In this document: positions 1 to 9,791 of the stretch, one piece after another
How positions within the stretch are numbered: position 1 is the stretch's first letter
How the letters are laid out: every line of letters begins with the position of its first letter
Origin: Maribacter huludaoensis
GTDB lineage: Bacteria; Bacteroidota; Bacteroidia; Flavobacteriales; Flavobacteriaceae
NCBI RefSeq assembly: GCF_029350945.1
Contig: NZ_JARKMS010000001.1
Span: 896,313 to 960,312 of the forward strand
Direction of reading: 5' to 3'
DNA: 64,000 nucleotides
The notes under the pieces: generated by a model
The model's database searches: none
What the model was told of the DNA's origin: nothing
Seen by the model: only the letters and a program-made list of their open reading frames with translations
Translations under genes and position numbers: made by a program

Positions 1-620
1 TCTCTGTTGAATCTATCTTTTTGTATATACTGAACACCCTTTCTTCCTCGTAATAAATCTTCATAATATCTTTCTACGCCGGTTCTGCCTTTCAGTTCAC
101 CTTGAACGTAATACTTATTGACCGCCAAATCACCTTCGTTAACTTCACTAATGTACCCTAGAACATTTGCCGCACTAGGTGTGTCATAATAACGCAAAGA
201 TCTTTTTTGAATGTAGAAACCTTTATACTTGCGCATTTTCTCCTGTAGTTTGGCATAATCTTGTTTAGAAAGTTGGGGTACCAATACCGACGGAAGGCGA
301 GGGGAATATACTCTAGCTTTTTTTAATTTCTCAATAAATTTTTCTTTGTCTATTCCTAGAAGTCCACAAAATTCCAAGGTATCTAATGGTTTTACTTCCC
401 GTGGAATTACCATGACGTCATATGCAGGATCGTTACCTACTAAAAGATGACCGTTTCTATCATAGATATAACCTCTTTCAGGATAGTCATAAATTGCTTT
501 GATCGCTGGATCTTCTAAAACTTGCTCTGCAGAAAAACTAAAAATTTGCAAATAGGATAGCCTTCCCAAAAAGGTAATTGCGATAACGACTATAATTAAT
601 GATAAAAGAATTTTTCTCAT
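1..620 (-). CDS. mrdA: Penicillin-binding protein 2 (peptidoglycan transpeptidase), partial
   Basis: The reading frame is open from the ATG at 620 to the window edge, so only about 206 N-terminal residues are present and the catalytic transpeptidase domain lies outside. It begins MRKILLSLIIVV with a membrane anchor at about residues 5-25. It then shows the PBP dimerisation-domain signature: a YPERGYIYDRNG stretch, a YYDTPSAANVLGY stretch and GRTGVERYYEDLL. This is the class B PBP of the elongasome, which crosslinks peptidoglycan during side-wall growth in the periplasm. Its start overlaps the mreD stop in an ATGA arrangement, so it is translationally coupled as the fourth gene of mreB-mreC-mreD-mrdA. 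Identity is inferred from the N-terminal domain and the operon position. Confidence 0.9.
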   Translation of the reverse strand, partial: MRKILLSLIIVVIAITFLGRLSYLQIFSFSAEQVLEDPAIKAIYDYPERGYIYDRNGHLLVGNDPAYDVMVIPREVKPLDTLEFCGLLGIDKEKFIEKLKKARVYSPRLPSVLVPQLSKQDYAKLQEKMRKYKGFYIQKRSLRYYDTPSAANVLGYISEVNEGDLAVNKYYVQGELKGRTGVERYYEDLLRGRKGVQYIQKDRFNR

Positions 621-1126
621 TCTTTTTTGCTACTGAATAACGTACTGAACAACATTCCTAAAATCAAGGTGGCAATACCAACGATAATCGTTTTTTGCAA
701 AATTAACAGGCTATTGGAAAAACTGAAAATTTCTAACGTAAAGTATACCAAATGATGTATTATAATCAATAACGCTAAAAATGTGAATTGTTGTGCCTTG
801 GTACTGTTGTTTAACTTAAAACTTTGAAATTCATAATTGACACCAAAAACAAAGTGCATAATGGTTGGTCGTAAATAAGCTATGGTAACGGTAGCGGCCG
901 CATTGATTGCTAAGGTATCAGAAAAAATATCTACACAAAGACCTAAGAAAAAGCATAGAATTATAAAGGTAGTTCTATTTTGTTTGATAGGATACCAATA
1001 CAGGTAAAGAATATATACAAGCGGATTTATGTAACCAAAGAAATTTAGTTTATTGAATACCAACACCTGTAGTAATACCAATAAAATAAATCTGAGCACC
1101 AGTAAAAATGAAGTATTGTTAATCAT
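617..1126 (-). CDS. mreD: Rod shape-determining protein MreD
   Basis: A 169-residue, very hydrophobic protein with about five predicted membrane helices, the usual size and character of MreD. It is recognised mainly from order: mreB, mreC, this gene, then PBP2. MreD is an inner-membrane partner of MreC in the elongasome, which positions peptidoglycan synthesis. The start overlaps the end of mreC by 8 bp and the stop overlaps the PBP2 start by 4 bp, which indicates tight translational coupling. MreD sequences diverge quickly, so the call rests on topology and context more than on motifs. Confidence 0.88.
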   Translation of the reverse strand: MINNTSFLLVLRFILLVLLQVLVFNKLNFFGYINPLVYILYLYWYPIKQNRTTFIILCFFLGLCVDIFSDTLAINAAATVTIAYLRPTIMHFVFGVNYEFQSFKLNNSTKAQQFTFLALLIIIHHLVYFTLEIFSFSNSLLILQKTIIVGIATLILGMLFSTLFSSKKE

Positions 1127-1940
1127 TGGCTTCTGTTTCTGCTTCTAATTCTAAAACTTCTTTTCGGTTTAAATTTTTAATAATATAAATAGTGCCAATA
1201 TTGGTCATATCGTTAAAGAGCTCTACATCAATAAAATAGAAACTTTTAGAGTTGTCCAGATCAAACCTCTTAATGGTGCCAATAGGAATATTTTCTGGAA
1301 ATATACTACTCATGGCGCCGGTAACAATAGTGTCACCAATAGTAAGGGGAACCAACCTTGGTATGTCAATTAATTGTACAACATTGTAATCTGTAGTATT
1401 CTCCCAAACCAAAGAACCAAAATGATTGGAGTTTTTAATTTTTGCATTGATGTTAGATTTGTCGCTTAAGATACTTTGTACGGTAGAAAAGTTGTCTGAG
1501 GTGTTTTCTACGATACCAAGAATACCCTTGTCGGTAATAACGCCCATGTCTTGCACAATGCTGTCACTTTCTCCTTTGTTGATAGTAATATAGTTACGTT
1601 GGTCTGCATAGCTATTGTTGATAACACGCCCCCTGATAACTTCGTAATTTACAGAGGTAGAATCTATAAGTGAAGGGGAAAGAACCAGATTGTTGAATAA
1701 CTTGTCTCTAAGCCTTTTGTTTTCTTCAACAAGCTTTTCGTTTTCTTCTCTTAATCCAAAATAGGAAGTTATATTATCTGAAAAAGTGTAGATGCTCCCC
1801 GTAATATAGTTAGAAGAATTTAGGAATTTAGATTGGTGGTACGAGTGCGATTGAAACGTAAATATGCAAGAAATCAATAACAGAAAAAGGTAAAGTAAGA
1901 ATATCTTGTACCTAATTAGAAAATTTATGATCTGTTGCAT
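1119..1940 (-). CDS. mreC: Rod shape-determining protein MreC
   Basis: A 273-residue protein with one N-terminal membrane helix (about residues 9-28), a short coiled-coil (about 62-82, rich in E/N/K/L), then a beta-rich periplasmic domain. That domain includes the GVITDKGILGIV segment and a later TGAMSSIFPENIPIGTI loop, both typical of MreC. MreC spans the periplasm and links cytoplasmic MreB to PBP2. It lies 170 bp downstream of mreB and overlaps mreD by 8 bp. The acidic tail (EAETEAND) is a usual low-complexity end. Confidence 0.93.
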   Translation of the reverse strand: MQQIINFLIRYKIFLLYLFLLLISCIFTFQSHSYHQSKFLNSSNYITGSIYTFSDNITSYFGLREENEKLVEENKRLRDKLFNNLVLSPSLIDSTSVNYEVIRGRVINNSYADQRNYITINKGESDSIVQDMGVITDKGILGIVENTSDNFSTVQSILSDKSNINAKIKNSNHFGSLVWENTTDYNVVQLIDIPRLVPLTIGDTIVTGAMSSIFPENIPIGTIKRFDLDNSKSFYFIDVELFNDMTNIGTIYIIKNLNRKEVLELEAETEAND

Positions 1941-2076
1941 TCACCCCTATATTTTTACTCGATAATAGAATTTTTGACTAAACGGCCTGCACGTAAATTG
2001 ATTGGGACCTTGGTCTACTAATTCTACCGATAATCATTAATTAATGGCACTTGATTTTTTTTTCAAGGTTATCAGT

Positions 2077-2119
2077 ATTAAGTAAGAAGTTGTTTTTTTC
2101 AACAAGCTTCTTACTTAAT
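2077..2119 (-). promoter_or_regulatory. Long hairpin overlapping the mreB stop codon, before mreC
   Basis: A 13-base inverted repeat pairs 2077-2089 with 2107-2119 around a T-rich loop. It includes the mreB stop codon at 2111-2113. On the minus (transcribed) strand no clear U-run follows directly, so it is a poor classical terminator. It may be a partial terminator, a processing site or a 3' stabiliser that sets mreB above mreC-mreD-PBP2. A second small hairpin with an oligo-T loop lies at about 2050-2066. Confidence 0.5.
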
Positions 2120-3139
2120 TAAAATGCTCTTGTATCGTTCTAAATTCTTAAGTGCAATACCTGTACCACGTACTACGGCACGCAACGGATCTTCGGCTAT
2201 GTAAACCGGTAAATCGGTTTTTTGGGATAACCTTCTGTCCAGGCCACGTAACATAGAACCACCACCTGCAAGGTAGATGCCTGTATTGTAAATATCCGCA
2301 GCTAATTCTGGGGGAGTTTGAGATAGTGTTTCCATAACCGCGTCTTCAACTCGCAGAATAGATTTATCTAAAGCCTTTGCTATTTCTCTGTAAGATATTT
2401 GAACTTGTTTTGGTTTTCCTGTTAACAGATCACGCCCTTGTACAGATTTTTCATCTGGTGGAGATTGTAAATCTTCTGTTGCGGAACCAATTTCAATTTT
2501 AATTGCCTCTGCTGTACTTTCACCAACATATAAATTATGTTGTGTACGCATATAATAAATGATGTCATTAGTAAATACATCACCCGCAATTTTTACCGAT
2601 TTATCACAAACAATACCACCTAGGGCAATAACCGCAATTTCAGTAGTACCACCTCCTATATCAACGATCATGTTTCCTTTTGGTTGCATAATATCCAAGC
2701 CAATACCAATAGCTGCGGCCATAGGCTCATGAATAAGATATACTTCTTTACCGTTTACACGTTCTGCGGACTCTTTTACCGCACGCATTTCAACCTCCGT
2801 AATGCCAGAAGGTATACAGATGACCAAACGCAATGCAGGTGGAAACCATTTTTTCTTTAATGCAGGAATATTCTTGATGAACATCATCAACATCTTTTCA
2901 GATGCATCAAAATCTGCAATTACACCATCTTTCAATGGTCTAATCGTTTTTATGTTCTCATGGGTTTTACCTTGCATCATATTGGCTTCTTTACCAACTG
3001 CAATGATTTTTCCACTAATTCTATCTCTGGCAACGATGGAAGGGCTATCGACAACTACCTTGTCATTATGAATGATAAGAGTGTTGGCTGTACCTAAATC
3101 TATAGCTATTTCCTCGGTCAAGAAATCAAAAAATCCCAT
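2111..3139 (-). CDS. mreB: Rod shape-determining protein MreB (actin-like)
   Basis: A 342-residue protein of the size and sequence of bacterial actin MreB. It has the phosphate-1 loop DLGTANTLI (residues 14-22), the phosphate-2 loop DIGGGTTEIAV, the adenosine-binding region GGGSMLRGLD near the C-terminus, and the conserved HEPMAAAIG. MreB forms membrane-associated filaments that organise side-wall synthesis with MreC, MreD and PBP2 encoded just downstream. The start follows purH by 56 bp, so the operon may be co-transcribed with purH or have its own promoter in that gap. Confidence 0.97.
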   Translation of the reverse strand: MGFFDFLTEEIAIDLGTANTLIIHNDKVVVDSPSIVARDRISGKIIAVGKEANMMQGKTHENIKTIRPLKDGVIADFDASEKMLMMFIKNIPALKKKWFPPALRLVICIPSGITEVEMRAVKESAERVNGKEVYLIHEPMAAAIGIGLDIMQPKGNMIVDIGGGTTEIAVIALGGIVCDKSVKIAGDVFTNDIIYYMRTQHNLYVGESTAEAIKIEIGSATEDLQSPPDEKSVQGRDLLTGKPKQVQISYREIAKALDKSILRVEDAVMETLSQTPPELAADIYNTGIYLAGGGSMLRGLDRRLSQKTDLPVYIAEDPLRAVVRGTGIALKNLERYKSILIK

Positions 3140-3195
3140 ATGTGATATTTAAATTTTAGATAAAAGGGTGTATTTCATCGACAAAAGTAATGAAA

Positions 3196-4728
3196 TTAAT
3201 GCTTGAAATGACGTGTGCCCGTCATCACCATTGAAATTTTGTGTTCGTTGCAATAATCTATGCTTAATTGGTCTTTTATAGATCCGCCTGGTTGTATTAC
3301 ACTGGTGATTCCTGCCTTATCGGCAATTTCAACACAGTCAGGGAACGGGAAGAAAGCATCACTTGCCATAACCGCACCTTTAAGGTCAAAATTAAAAGAC
3401 TCTGCTTTGTGTATGGCTTGGTTCAAGGCATCTACTCTACTGGTTTGACCGGTACCACTTGCGCAAAGTTGTTTGTTTTTGGCTAAAACAATGGTATTGG
3501 ATTTTGTATGCTTACAAAGTTTTGATGCAAAAATTAAATCCTCTAATTCTTGATCTGTAGGTTTAGTGGTAGTTGCATTTGTAAGGTCTGCAATAGCATC
3601 TGTTTTATGATCTTTTTCTTGAAGAAGCATACCGTTTAAACAAGTTCTTACTTGCATTTCTGGCATGTCAACTTCATTTTGGATTAAGATGATTCTGTTT
3701 TTCTTTCCTTTTAAAATTTCCAATGCTTCGGCATTATAGCTAGGAGCTATAACTACCTCACAGAACAATTTATGAATTTCTTCTGCGGTAGCCTTGTCAA
3801 TTTCTTTGTTGCTAATTAGAACTCCGCCAAAAGCTGAAACAGGATCACCTGCCAAAGCGTCTACATAGGCTTGGTGTAAAGTTTCTCTTTGTGCTAGTCC
3901 GCAAGCATTATTATGTTTTAGAATAGCAAAAGTAGGAGCATCATTTTTAAATTCCAGCATCAAATTAACGGCGGCATCAACATCTAATAGATTATTGTAT
4001 GATAGTTCTTTACCGTGAAGCTTAGAGAACATTGCATCAAAATCACCGAAGAAAAATCCTTTTTGGTGAGGGTTTTCTCCGTAACGTAAAACCTTACCGT
4101 TAGTTTCGCTAACTTTTAATGCAGCGATATCATGGTTTTGGTTAAAGTAGTTGAATATGGCAGTATCATAATGAGAAGAAACGTTAAAGGATTTTGCAGC
4201 AAAACGCTTTCTGTCTTCAAGGCTAATATTTCCGTTGTCAGCAGAAATCACTTCAAGAAAATCAGCATAATCTTCCATTGAGGAAACGCAAGTAACATCT
4301 TTAAAGTTCTTGGCTGCGGCACGTATAAGCGAAATACCACCTATATCTATTTTTTCAATGATATCTTGTTCAGAAGCACCGCTTGCAACGGTTTTTTCGA
4401 ACGGATATAGGTCAACAATAACAATATCTATTTGTGGAATTTCAAATTCGGCCAATTGGGCAACATCGCTTTCGTTGTCCTGTCTGTTTAAAATACCGCC
4501 AAATACTTTTGGGTGTAAAGTTTTTACTCTTCCTCCTAAAATAGAAGGGTAGCTTGTTACATCTTCTACGGGAACAACGTCAATTCCTAAATCAGTTATA
4601 AATTTTTCGGTTCCTCCGGTAGAGTAAATTGTGATTCCTAATTCTTGAAATTTTCTTACTATGGGCTCTAATCCGTCTTTATGAAAAACTGAAATTAAGG
4701 CTGAAGATGCTTTTTTTACACTGCTCAT
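3196..4728 (-). CDS. purH: Bifunctional AICAR formyltransferase / IMP cyclohydrolase PurH
   Basis: A 510-residue protein with the two PurH domains. The N-terminal MGS-like IMP cyclohydrolase domain starts with ALISVFHKDGL and contains YSTGGT and LGGRVKTLHPKVFGGIL. The C-terminal AICAR transformylase domain has the catalytic KHNNACG motif, DPVSAFGGV, SKLCKHTKSN and the terminal MTGTRHFKH. It carries out the last two steps of de novo purine synthesis in the cytoplasm: transfer of a formyl group from 10-formyl-THF to AICAR, then ring closure to IMP. The length matches the family. No purine riboswitch-like structure was seen in the 92-bp upstream gap. Confidence 0.97.
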   Translation of the reverse strand: MSSVKKASSALISVFHKDGLEPIVRKFQELGITIYSTGGTEKFITDLGIDVVPVEDVTSYPSILGGRVKTLHPKVFGGILNRQDNESDVAQLAEFEIPQIDIVIVDLYPFEKTVASGASEQDIIEKIDIGGISLIRAAAKNFKDVTCVSSMEDYADFLEVISADNGNISLEDRKRFAAKSFNVSSHYDTAIFNYFNQNHDIAALKVSETNGKVLRYGENPHQKGFFFGDFDAMFSKLHGKELSYNNLLDVDAAVNLMLEFKNDAPTFAILKHNNACGLAQRETLHQAYVDALAGDPVSAFGGVLISNKEIDKATAEEIHKLFCEVVIAPSYNAEALEILKGKKNRIILIQNEVDMPEMQVRTCLNGMLLQEKDHKTDAIADLTNATTTKPTDQELEDLIFASKLCKHTKSNTIVLAKNKQLCASGTGQTSRVDALNQAIHKAESFNFDLKGAVMASDAFFPFPDCVEIADKAGITSVIQPGGSIKDQLSIDYCNEHKISMVMTGTRHFKH

Positions 4729-4820
4729 TTTATGATGCTTAAATGTTTTTAATAAGCAAGCAAAAGTAATTTTTTTGCAGTTATAAAATGAGCTAGTTTA
4801 TCAACAAAAAGCCTAAAGTT

Positions 4821-5270
4821 TTAAAGAATTTTGGCTACTTCAAAATTTACGAATTCCAAAAAGGTCTCATCTGCCTTGGTAAAAGGATCTGGAGTGTTAG
4901 AATCTATATCTATTTGACCAATATTTTCACCATTTACAAATAAGGGAATTACTATTTCTGATTTAACGGTTATACTACAAGCTATATAGTTGTCTTGTGC
5001 TTGAACGTCAGGAACCACAAAATTTTCGTTGCTTTCGGCTACTTGACCGCAAATTCCTTTTCCAAAAGGAATTATGGTGTGATCTGTAGGTGCACCTGCA
5101 TAAGGGCCTAATTTAAGTTCTCGCTTGTCACCGTTCTTAAAATAAAATCCTACCCAGTCATAATGTGGTACGTTGGCTTTTAAAAGCTCACATATATCCT
5201 GCATTTTGGCATCCGGTGTTTTGTTAGAATCAACAATGGAGCTTACTTGAGGTCTTAGCGTATCGAACAT
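4821..5270 (-). CDS. GAF-domain protein, free methionine-(R)-sulfoxide reductase-like
   Basis: A 149-residue single GAF domain with the fRMsr pattern: WVGFYF, then FGKGICGQVA (Cys74), then YIACSITVKSEIVIPL (Cys98) and GQIDIDS. In E. coli fRMsr three cysteines (84, 94, 118) matter. Here the residues matching Cys94 and Cys118 are present with the same spacing of 24, but the Cys84 position is His64. The family reduces free methionine-R-sulfoxide with thioredoxin as reductant. Loss of one cysteine means a changed recycling mechanism or loss of activity is possible. It is cytoplasmic, with no signal peptide, and appears monocistronic. Confidence 0.75.
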   Translation of the reverse strand: MFDTLRPQVSSIVDSNKTPDAKMQDICELLKANVPHYDWVGFYFKNGDKRELKLGPYAGAPTDHTIIPFGKGICGQVAESNENFVVPDVQAQDNYIACSITVKSEIVIPLFVNGENIGQIDIDSNTPDPFTKADETFLEFVNFEVAKIL

Positions 5271-5321
5271 AACTTTTTTTTACAAAAATACATATTGTTG
5301 CAATGTAACCGTGTGCGCTAA

Positions 5322-5356
5322 AACAAAAAAAGAGGATGTTTTTCAACATCCTCTTT
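5322..5356 (-). terminator. Rho-independent terminator of the lipoprotein gene
   Basis: A perfect stem (agaggatgtt / aacatcctct with a short T loop, 5331-5352). On the minus strand it is followed by a T-run, seen as the A-run at 5322-5330 on plus. It lies directly downstream of the lipoprotein stop at 5383. Confidence 0.85.
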
Positions 5357-5382
5357 ATAATTATACGAAATATAAATTTAGA

Positions 5383-6483
5383 TTATGGTTGAATCTTAAC
5401 ATCGAATTCAATAAAGTCGTTATTGTTGAAACCAGCTTCTATAGCGGTAATTTTAATAAGGCCTTTTTTGCCATAGTTGTCTACGAACTCTATTACGTCA
5501 CCTACACTTAGGTTGGTAATTTTTTGAGCGCTAGAACTAGCTATAAAATTTAGTTCACTATTTAGGGCTATCGCATCAAATGCAGCAACGTCAATTGTTG
5601 CAGAAGTAGCAAAGAACATTTGGTTCAACGTTTCCGTAGCGGCATTTTCTTCGTCTGCACCAGGCTTAAGTCCTTCAACGTCAAAACCAAAAGAAGCGTC
5701 ATATTGCTCTGTTGAGGCAAAAGAAGCATTGTCGCCGGCAGAAGGGCCAGAAGCACCATAGTAATATCCAAAATCCCAGAAAGCTCTAAATTCAGGACCT
5801 ACATCAATTCTATAAACGGTTTCGTTCAATAAAGAAAAGAAAGATTCCGTTGATCCATCTTGTGCCGGGGCAAAAAGTTTAACATCTGTAAATTCCCTTA
5901 CGGCAGCGGTAGGGTTGGTACCATTACCAACTGTTACCGTAATTTGACCAACACCTAAAGCCAATCTTTTTGAGCTGTCTCTAAAATCACCTTTTCCTGT
6001 AGTTGTCCAAAAAGAGTAAACAATTTCTCCATTTTCAATATCCGGAACCGGTAACGGAAAAGAAAAATCGATTTCTTTCTTTGTAGCACCATCCAAATCA
6101 ATAGAGCCATCGGCCTTTAATGCTTTGTCCAAATCATCACTTACCAAATCAAAAGAACTAAAAGGCATTTCTCCTTGTCCCAAATAGTTTTGGGTAATGT
6201 ACATTCTACGTTGTGTTGTAGCGTCTGATGTAAAAATAACTCTACCTGTAACGTTGGTACCTGCTTCACCACTAGCAGATGCCGTAGTTATATTTGAGGA
6301 AGGAACAGCTTCGTTGAAAACAATTGTTGCCACTTCTGGCTCATTGGTGTCATCACCGCTATCATCCCCTGTAGTGTCATCTGGTAATGGGGTATCAAAA
6401 ATTGACCCGTCGTCAGAGCTACAACTGCCTATGAACAGGGCAATAGTGCATATTAGGAAAATCTGTTTAACTTGTTTTTTCAT
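5383..6483 (-). CDS. Putative lipoprotein of unknown function
   Basis: A 366-residue protein that starts MKKQVKQIFLI and has a lipobox FIGSC (Cys21), followed by an Asp/Thr/Glu-rich linker (about 22-50). Acidic residues after the lipid cysteine are typical of surface-exposed Bacteroidota lipoproteins. The remainder looks beta-rich, with repeated VTV and FTDVKLF segments. I do not recognise a catalytic domain. It is monocistronic, with a strong terminator downstream and a 188-bp divergent gap to the copper genes. A link with the copper island is possible, but nothing in the sequence shows it. Confidence 0.8.
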   Translation of the reverse strand: MKKQVKQIFLICTIALFIGSCSSDDGSIFDTPLPDDTTGDDSGDDTNEPEVATIVFNEAVPSSNITTASASGEAGTNVTGRVIFTSDATTQRRMYITQNYLGQGEMPFSSFDLVSDDLDKALKADGSIDLDGATKKEIDFSFPLPVPDIENGEIVYSFWTTTGKGDFRDSSKRLALGVGQITVTVGNGTNPTAAVREFTDVKLFAPAQDGSTESFFSLLNETVYRIDVGPEFRAFWDFGYYYGASGPSAGDNASFASTEQYDASFGFDVEGLKPGADEENAATETLNQMFFATSATIDVAAFDAIALNSELNFIASSSAQKITNLSVGDVIEFVDNYGKKGLIKITAIEAGFNNNDFIEFDVKIQP

Positions 6484-6671
6484 AATTTTTAATTTTGATG
6501 ATTAGTGTTTACTGATTACTGTTTGTTAATGTGTTAACTCTTTTAACTTAAAATTTCTTAGAATCGTATATTCGGCACATTGTTTATTTTATAGGAGAAT
6601 TCTTAAGTAAAAGTTTCGTTAAAGAAATCTGGTATAAGTACTTTGCTATTAATATTTTGTAATTTTGAAGT

Positions 6672-7085
6672 GTGAAACAATTGCTACATAAACTATTTTC
6701 CGTTTTCATGGCAATGCTATTGTTGTTGTCCACAATATCGTGGACGGTAGAAAAGCATTTGTGTATGGGGCGTGTTATGGATGTTGCACTGTTTGATCAT
6801 GCCGAAGATTGCGGAATGAAGGCTGGTTTGGCTTTGTTGGAAGATGCACCTTCGGTTAAAAAACATTGTTGTGCTGATGAGGCTTTTACCATGCAGGGTC
6901 AAGATGATTTGACGCGTGATTTTTCAAAATTCGATTTTTCACAACAGGTATTTCTAGTTTCCTTTACAAATGCATACTTAGATTTATTTAAGGATTCAGT
7001 TGAAAATAACATTTCTTTTAATTCATATCCGCCACCAACATTGGCTGAGGATTTGAATATTCTACACCAAGTTTTCTTGATTTGA
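6672..7085 (+). CDS. HYC_CC_PP-like small secreted cysteine protein
   Basis: A 137-residue protein with an N-terminal signal or membrane segment (about 6-25). It has the pattern I associate with the Bacteroidota HYC_CC_PP family: an HLCMG motif, DCGMK, a KKHCC motif and a late PPP. The start is a GTG at 6672. The Cys/His/Met content suits a periplasmic metal-binding role, but the family's function is not established as far as I know. It is the first gene of a plus-strand copper island, 197 bp before the CopA-like ATPase. Family call medium, copper link inferred. Confidence 0.7.
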   Translation: MKQLLHKLFSVFMAMLLLLSTISWTVEKHLCMGRVMDVALFDHAEDCGMKAGLALLEDAPSVKKHCCADEAFTMQGQDDLTRDFSKFDFSQQVFLVSFTNAYLDLFKDSVENNISFNSYPPPTLAEDLNILHQVFLI

Positions 7086-7282
7086 TTTTAGCACTGTCTA
7101 CCGGCTTTAGTTCGTAAATGCAGTTTAATCAAAAACTACTTTTATTTAGTATCCCTTTTCTTTAATTCTATTGTAAAATGTAAATAGCTTTTTAAAAGCT
7201 TTAGTTGCAATTATAGATTTTTGAAAAAATAACAAGAAAGTAGAGACGGTTCTGAGTAACTGTTAGAAATTATTATCTTATA

Positions 7283-9775
7283 ATGAAACATACATATACT
7301 ATAAGTGGCATGACCTGTAATGGATGTAGGTCTCACGTAGAGCACACTTTATCTACCGTAGAAGGAGTTTCTAAGGCTACAGTGAATTTAGAGAAAGCAG
7401 AAGCGGTTTTGGAGATGGACAAAGAATTGTCATTGAAAAAGTTGCAAAATGCCATGAAAAAAGATGGCGGTCATTATGCTATTCATGAATTAGGAGCGCA
7501 TCATCATAAAGAAGTGAAGCCTAAGAAAGTAGAAAATGGCAATGGTACTTTTTATTGCCCCATGCATTGCGAGGGAGATAAAACCTATACAGAGCCTGGT
7601 GATTGCCCGGTTTGTGGTATGGATTTGGTAGAAGAGGCGAGTGTCAGTAGTCATAAAGGTCAGGAATATACGTGCCCAATGCACCCTGAAGTGGTTCGTG
7701 ATGAACCGGGTGATTGCCCTATTTGTGGTATGGATTTAGTGCCAAAGCAAGCTGATGTTTCTGCTGAAGAGAAAAGTTATAATAAGCTTTTAAAAAAGTT
7801 TAAAATAGCGGTGGCTTTTACGTTGCCCATTTTTATTGTAGCAATGTCAGAAATGATACCGAACAATCCGCTTCACAATATTTTGAGTTTAAGAAATTGG
7901 AATTGGGTGCAGTTTGCATTATCAATCCCTGTTGTGTTTTATGCAACTTGGATGTTTTTTGAGAGAGCCTATCGTTCTGTAAAAACATGGAACTTGAATA
8001 TGTTTACATTGATTGGTATTGGGGCAGGTGTAGCGTGGTTATTTAGTGTATTGGCTATTTTGGCACCTGATTTTTTTCCTCCGCAGTTTAAGACAGACCA
8101 AGGTACGGTTCATGTATATTTTGAGGCAGCTACGGTAATATTGACTCTAGTTTTGTTCGGACAGCTATTAGAGGCTCGTGCGCATAGTAAAACTAATTCT
8201 GCGGTTAAAGAACTTCTTAAGCTAGCTCCAAATAAGGCAATTCGCATTGTTGATGGTAAAGAGGAGACAATTGCAATAGATAACATAGTAAAAGGAGATT
8301 TGCTTAGGGTGAAACCAGGGGATAAAATACCTGTTGATGGTAGTGTACATGAAGGCGAAAGCACGGTAGATGAATCTATGATAACGGGCGAGCCTGTTCC
8401 GGTTCAAAAAGTAGAGGGTGATCATGTAAGTTCTGGGACAATTAATGGTAAGCGTTCTTTTGTGATGATAGCAGAGAAGGTTGGTTCGGATACGTTGCTA
8501 TCCCAGATTATTGACATGGTGAACAAGGCAAGTCGTAGTCAGGCACCAATTCAAAAATTAGCGGATAAAATCTCTAGTTATTTTGTACCTGCTGTGGTGT
8601 TCATTTCTGTAATCACCTTTATTGTTTGGGTCATTTTTGGTCCAGAACCTGCTTATGTATATGCTTTGGTCAATGCTATTGCTGTATTGATAATAGCTTG
8701 TCCATGCGCCCTAGGTTTGGCTACGCCAATGTCCGTTATGGTGGGTGTAGGTAAAGGAGCGCAATCTGGCGTGCTGATAAAGAATGCAGAAGCTTTAGAG
8801 CGAATGGATAAAATTGACACGCTAATTGTAGATAAGACCGGTACAATTACGGAAGGGAAACCATCTGTAGAAAAGGTGGGTAGTATTTCTGAGATTAACC
8901 AAGAAAAGGTATTGCAATATATTGTTTCATTAAATCAGCAAAGTGAGCACCCATTGGCAGATGCAACTGTAAAGTATGGCAAGGCAAATAATGTAAACGT
9001 TTTAAAGGTTGAAGATTTTAATTCGGTTACAGGTATGGGCGTCACTGGTAAAATAAATGGGGAGTTTATTGCCTTGGGTAACGAAAAGATGATGAATGAG
9101 GCTCAAGTATCCATTTTAGATAGTTTAAAGGCAGATGTAGTTTCTCATCAAAAACTTGGAAAAACAGTTTCTTACTTGGCAATTGGTGATAAGGCAGTTG
9201 GTTTTGTTGCAATCGGAGATAAAATTAAAAAGACGAGTAAAAAAGCTATTGAAGAGTTGCAGAAAGCCGGTATTGCGGTGATAATGCTTACCGGAGATAA
9301 TCATGATACGGCAAAAGCGGTAGCGGAACAATTAAGCCTGGCAGATTTTAAAGCAGGTATGTTACCACAGGATAAATTGGCGGAGGTTGAGCGTTTACAA
9401 TCTGAAGGAAGAAAGGTAGCTGTTGCAGGAGACGGTATTAATGATGCGCCTGCTTTGGCTAAAAGCGATGTAGGTATTGCCATGGGTACGGGAACAGATG
9501 TCGCCATTGAAAGTGCTGCAATTACTTTGGTAAAAGGAGATTTACATGGAATTGTAAAAGCATATAACCTTAGTAATGCGGTTATGAAGAATATAAAACA
9601 AAATTTATTTTTCGCATTAATATATAATTCGGTAGGTATACCAATTGCGGCGGGAGTGCTTTATCCTGTTTTCGGGATGTTGCTTTCGCCTATGATAGCC
9701 GCTTTGGCTATGAGTTTTAGTTCTGTTTCGGTCATTGCAAATGCATTACGACTACGAACAGTAAAAATTGATTAA
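7283..9775 (+). CDS. copA: Copper-translocating P1B-type ATPase
   Basis: An 830-residue P1B ATPase. In order: an HMA domain with GMTCNGC (Cys12, Cys15); two heavy-metal-binding YCPMH...CPVCGMDL modules (about 91-116 and 130-154); about eight membrane helices; the TGE phosphatase loop; the CPC metal-transport motif (Cys473-Pro-Cys475); the phosphorylated Asp517 in DKTGT; the HP dipeptide in SEHPLA; and [14 protein letters not shown] indicates Cu(I) export. The two CPMH/CGMDL modules are the type found in Cu/Ag efflux systems. It precedes a TonB receptor by 16 bp and a secreted HMA protein, so one copper operon is likely. Confidence 0.95.
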   Translation: MKHTYTISGMTCNGCRSHVEHTLSTVEGVSKATVNLEKAEAVLEMDKELSLKKLQNAMKKDGGHYAIHELGAHHHKEVKPKKVENGNGTFYCPMHCEGDKTYTEPGDCPVCGMDLVEEASVSSHKGQEYTCPMHPEVVRDEPGDCPICGMDLVPKQADVSAEEKSYNKLLKKFKIAVAFTLPIFIVAMSEMIPNNPLHNILSLRNWNWVQFALSIPVVFYATWMFFERAYRSVKTWNLNMFTLIGIGAGVAWLFSVLAILAPDFFPPQFKTDQGTVHVYFEAATVILTLVLFGQLLEARAHSKTNSAVKELLKLAPNKAIRIVDGKEETIAIDNIVKGDLLRVKPGDKIPVDGSVHEGESTVDESMITGEPVPVQKVEGDHVSSGTINGKRSFVMIAEKVGSDTLLSQIIDMVNKASRSQAPIQKLADKISSYFVPAVVFISVITFIVWVIFGPEPAYVYALVNAIAVLIIACPCALGLATPMSVMVGVGKGAQSGVLIKNAEALERMDKIDTLIVDKTGTITEGKPSVEKVGSISEINQEKVLQYIVSLNQQSEHPLADATVKYGKANNVNVLKVEDFNSVTGMGVTGKINGEFIALGNEKMMNEAQVSILDSLKADVVSHQKLGKTVSYLAIGDKAVGFVAIGDKIKKTSKKAIEELQKAGIAVIMLTGDNHDTAKAVAEQLSLADFKAGMLPQDKLAEVERLQSEGRKVAVAGDGINDAPALAKSDVGIAMGTGTDVAIESAAITLVKGDLHGIVKAYNLSNAVMKNIKQNLFFALIYNSVGIPIAAGVLYPVFGMLLSPMIAALAMSFSSVSVIANALRLRTVKID

Positions 9776-9791
9776 TCAAATTGAATATTAA

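Noticed and set aside
6590-6606. Fourteen-base match taggagaattctta with 34489-34502, as a shared regulatory site
   Set aside because: A match of this length is expected by chance between positions of a 64-kb AT-rich window, and the two places have no other similarity.
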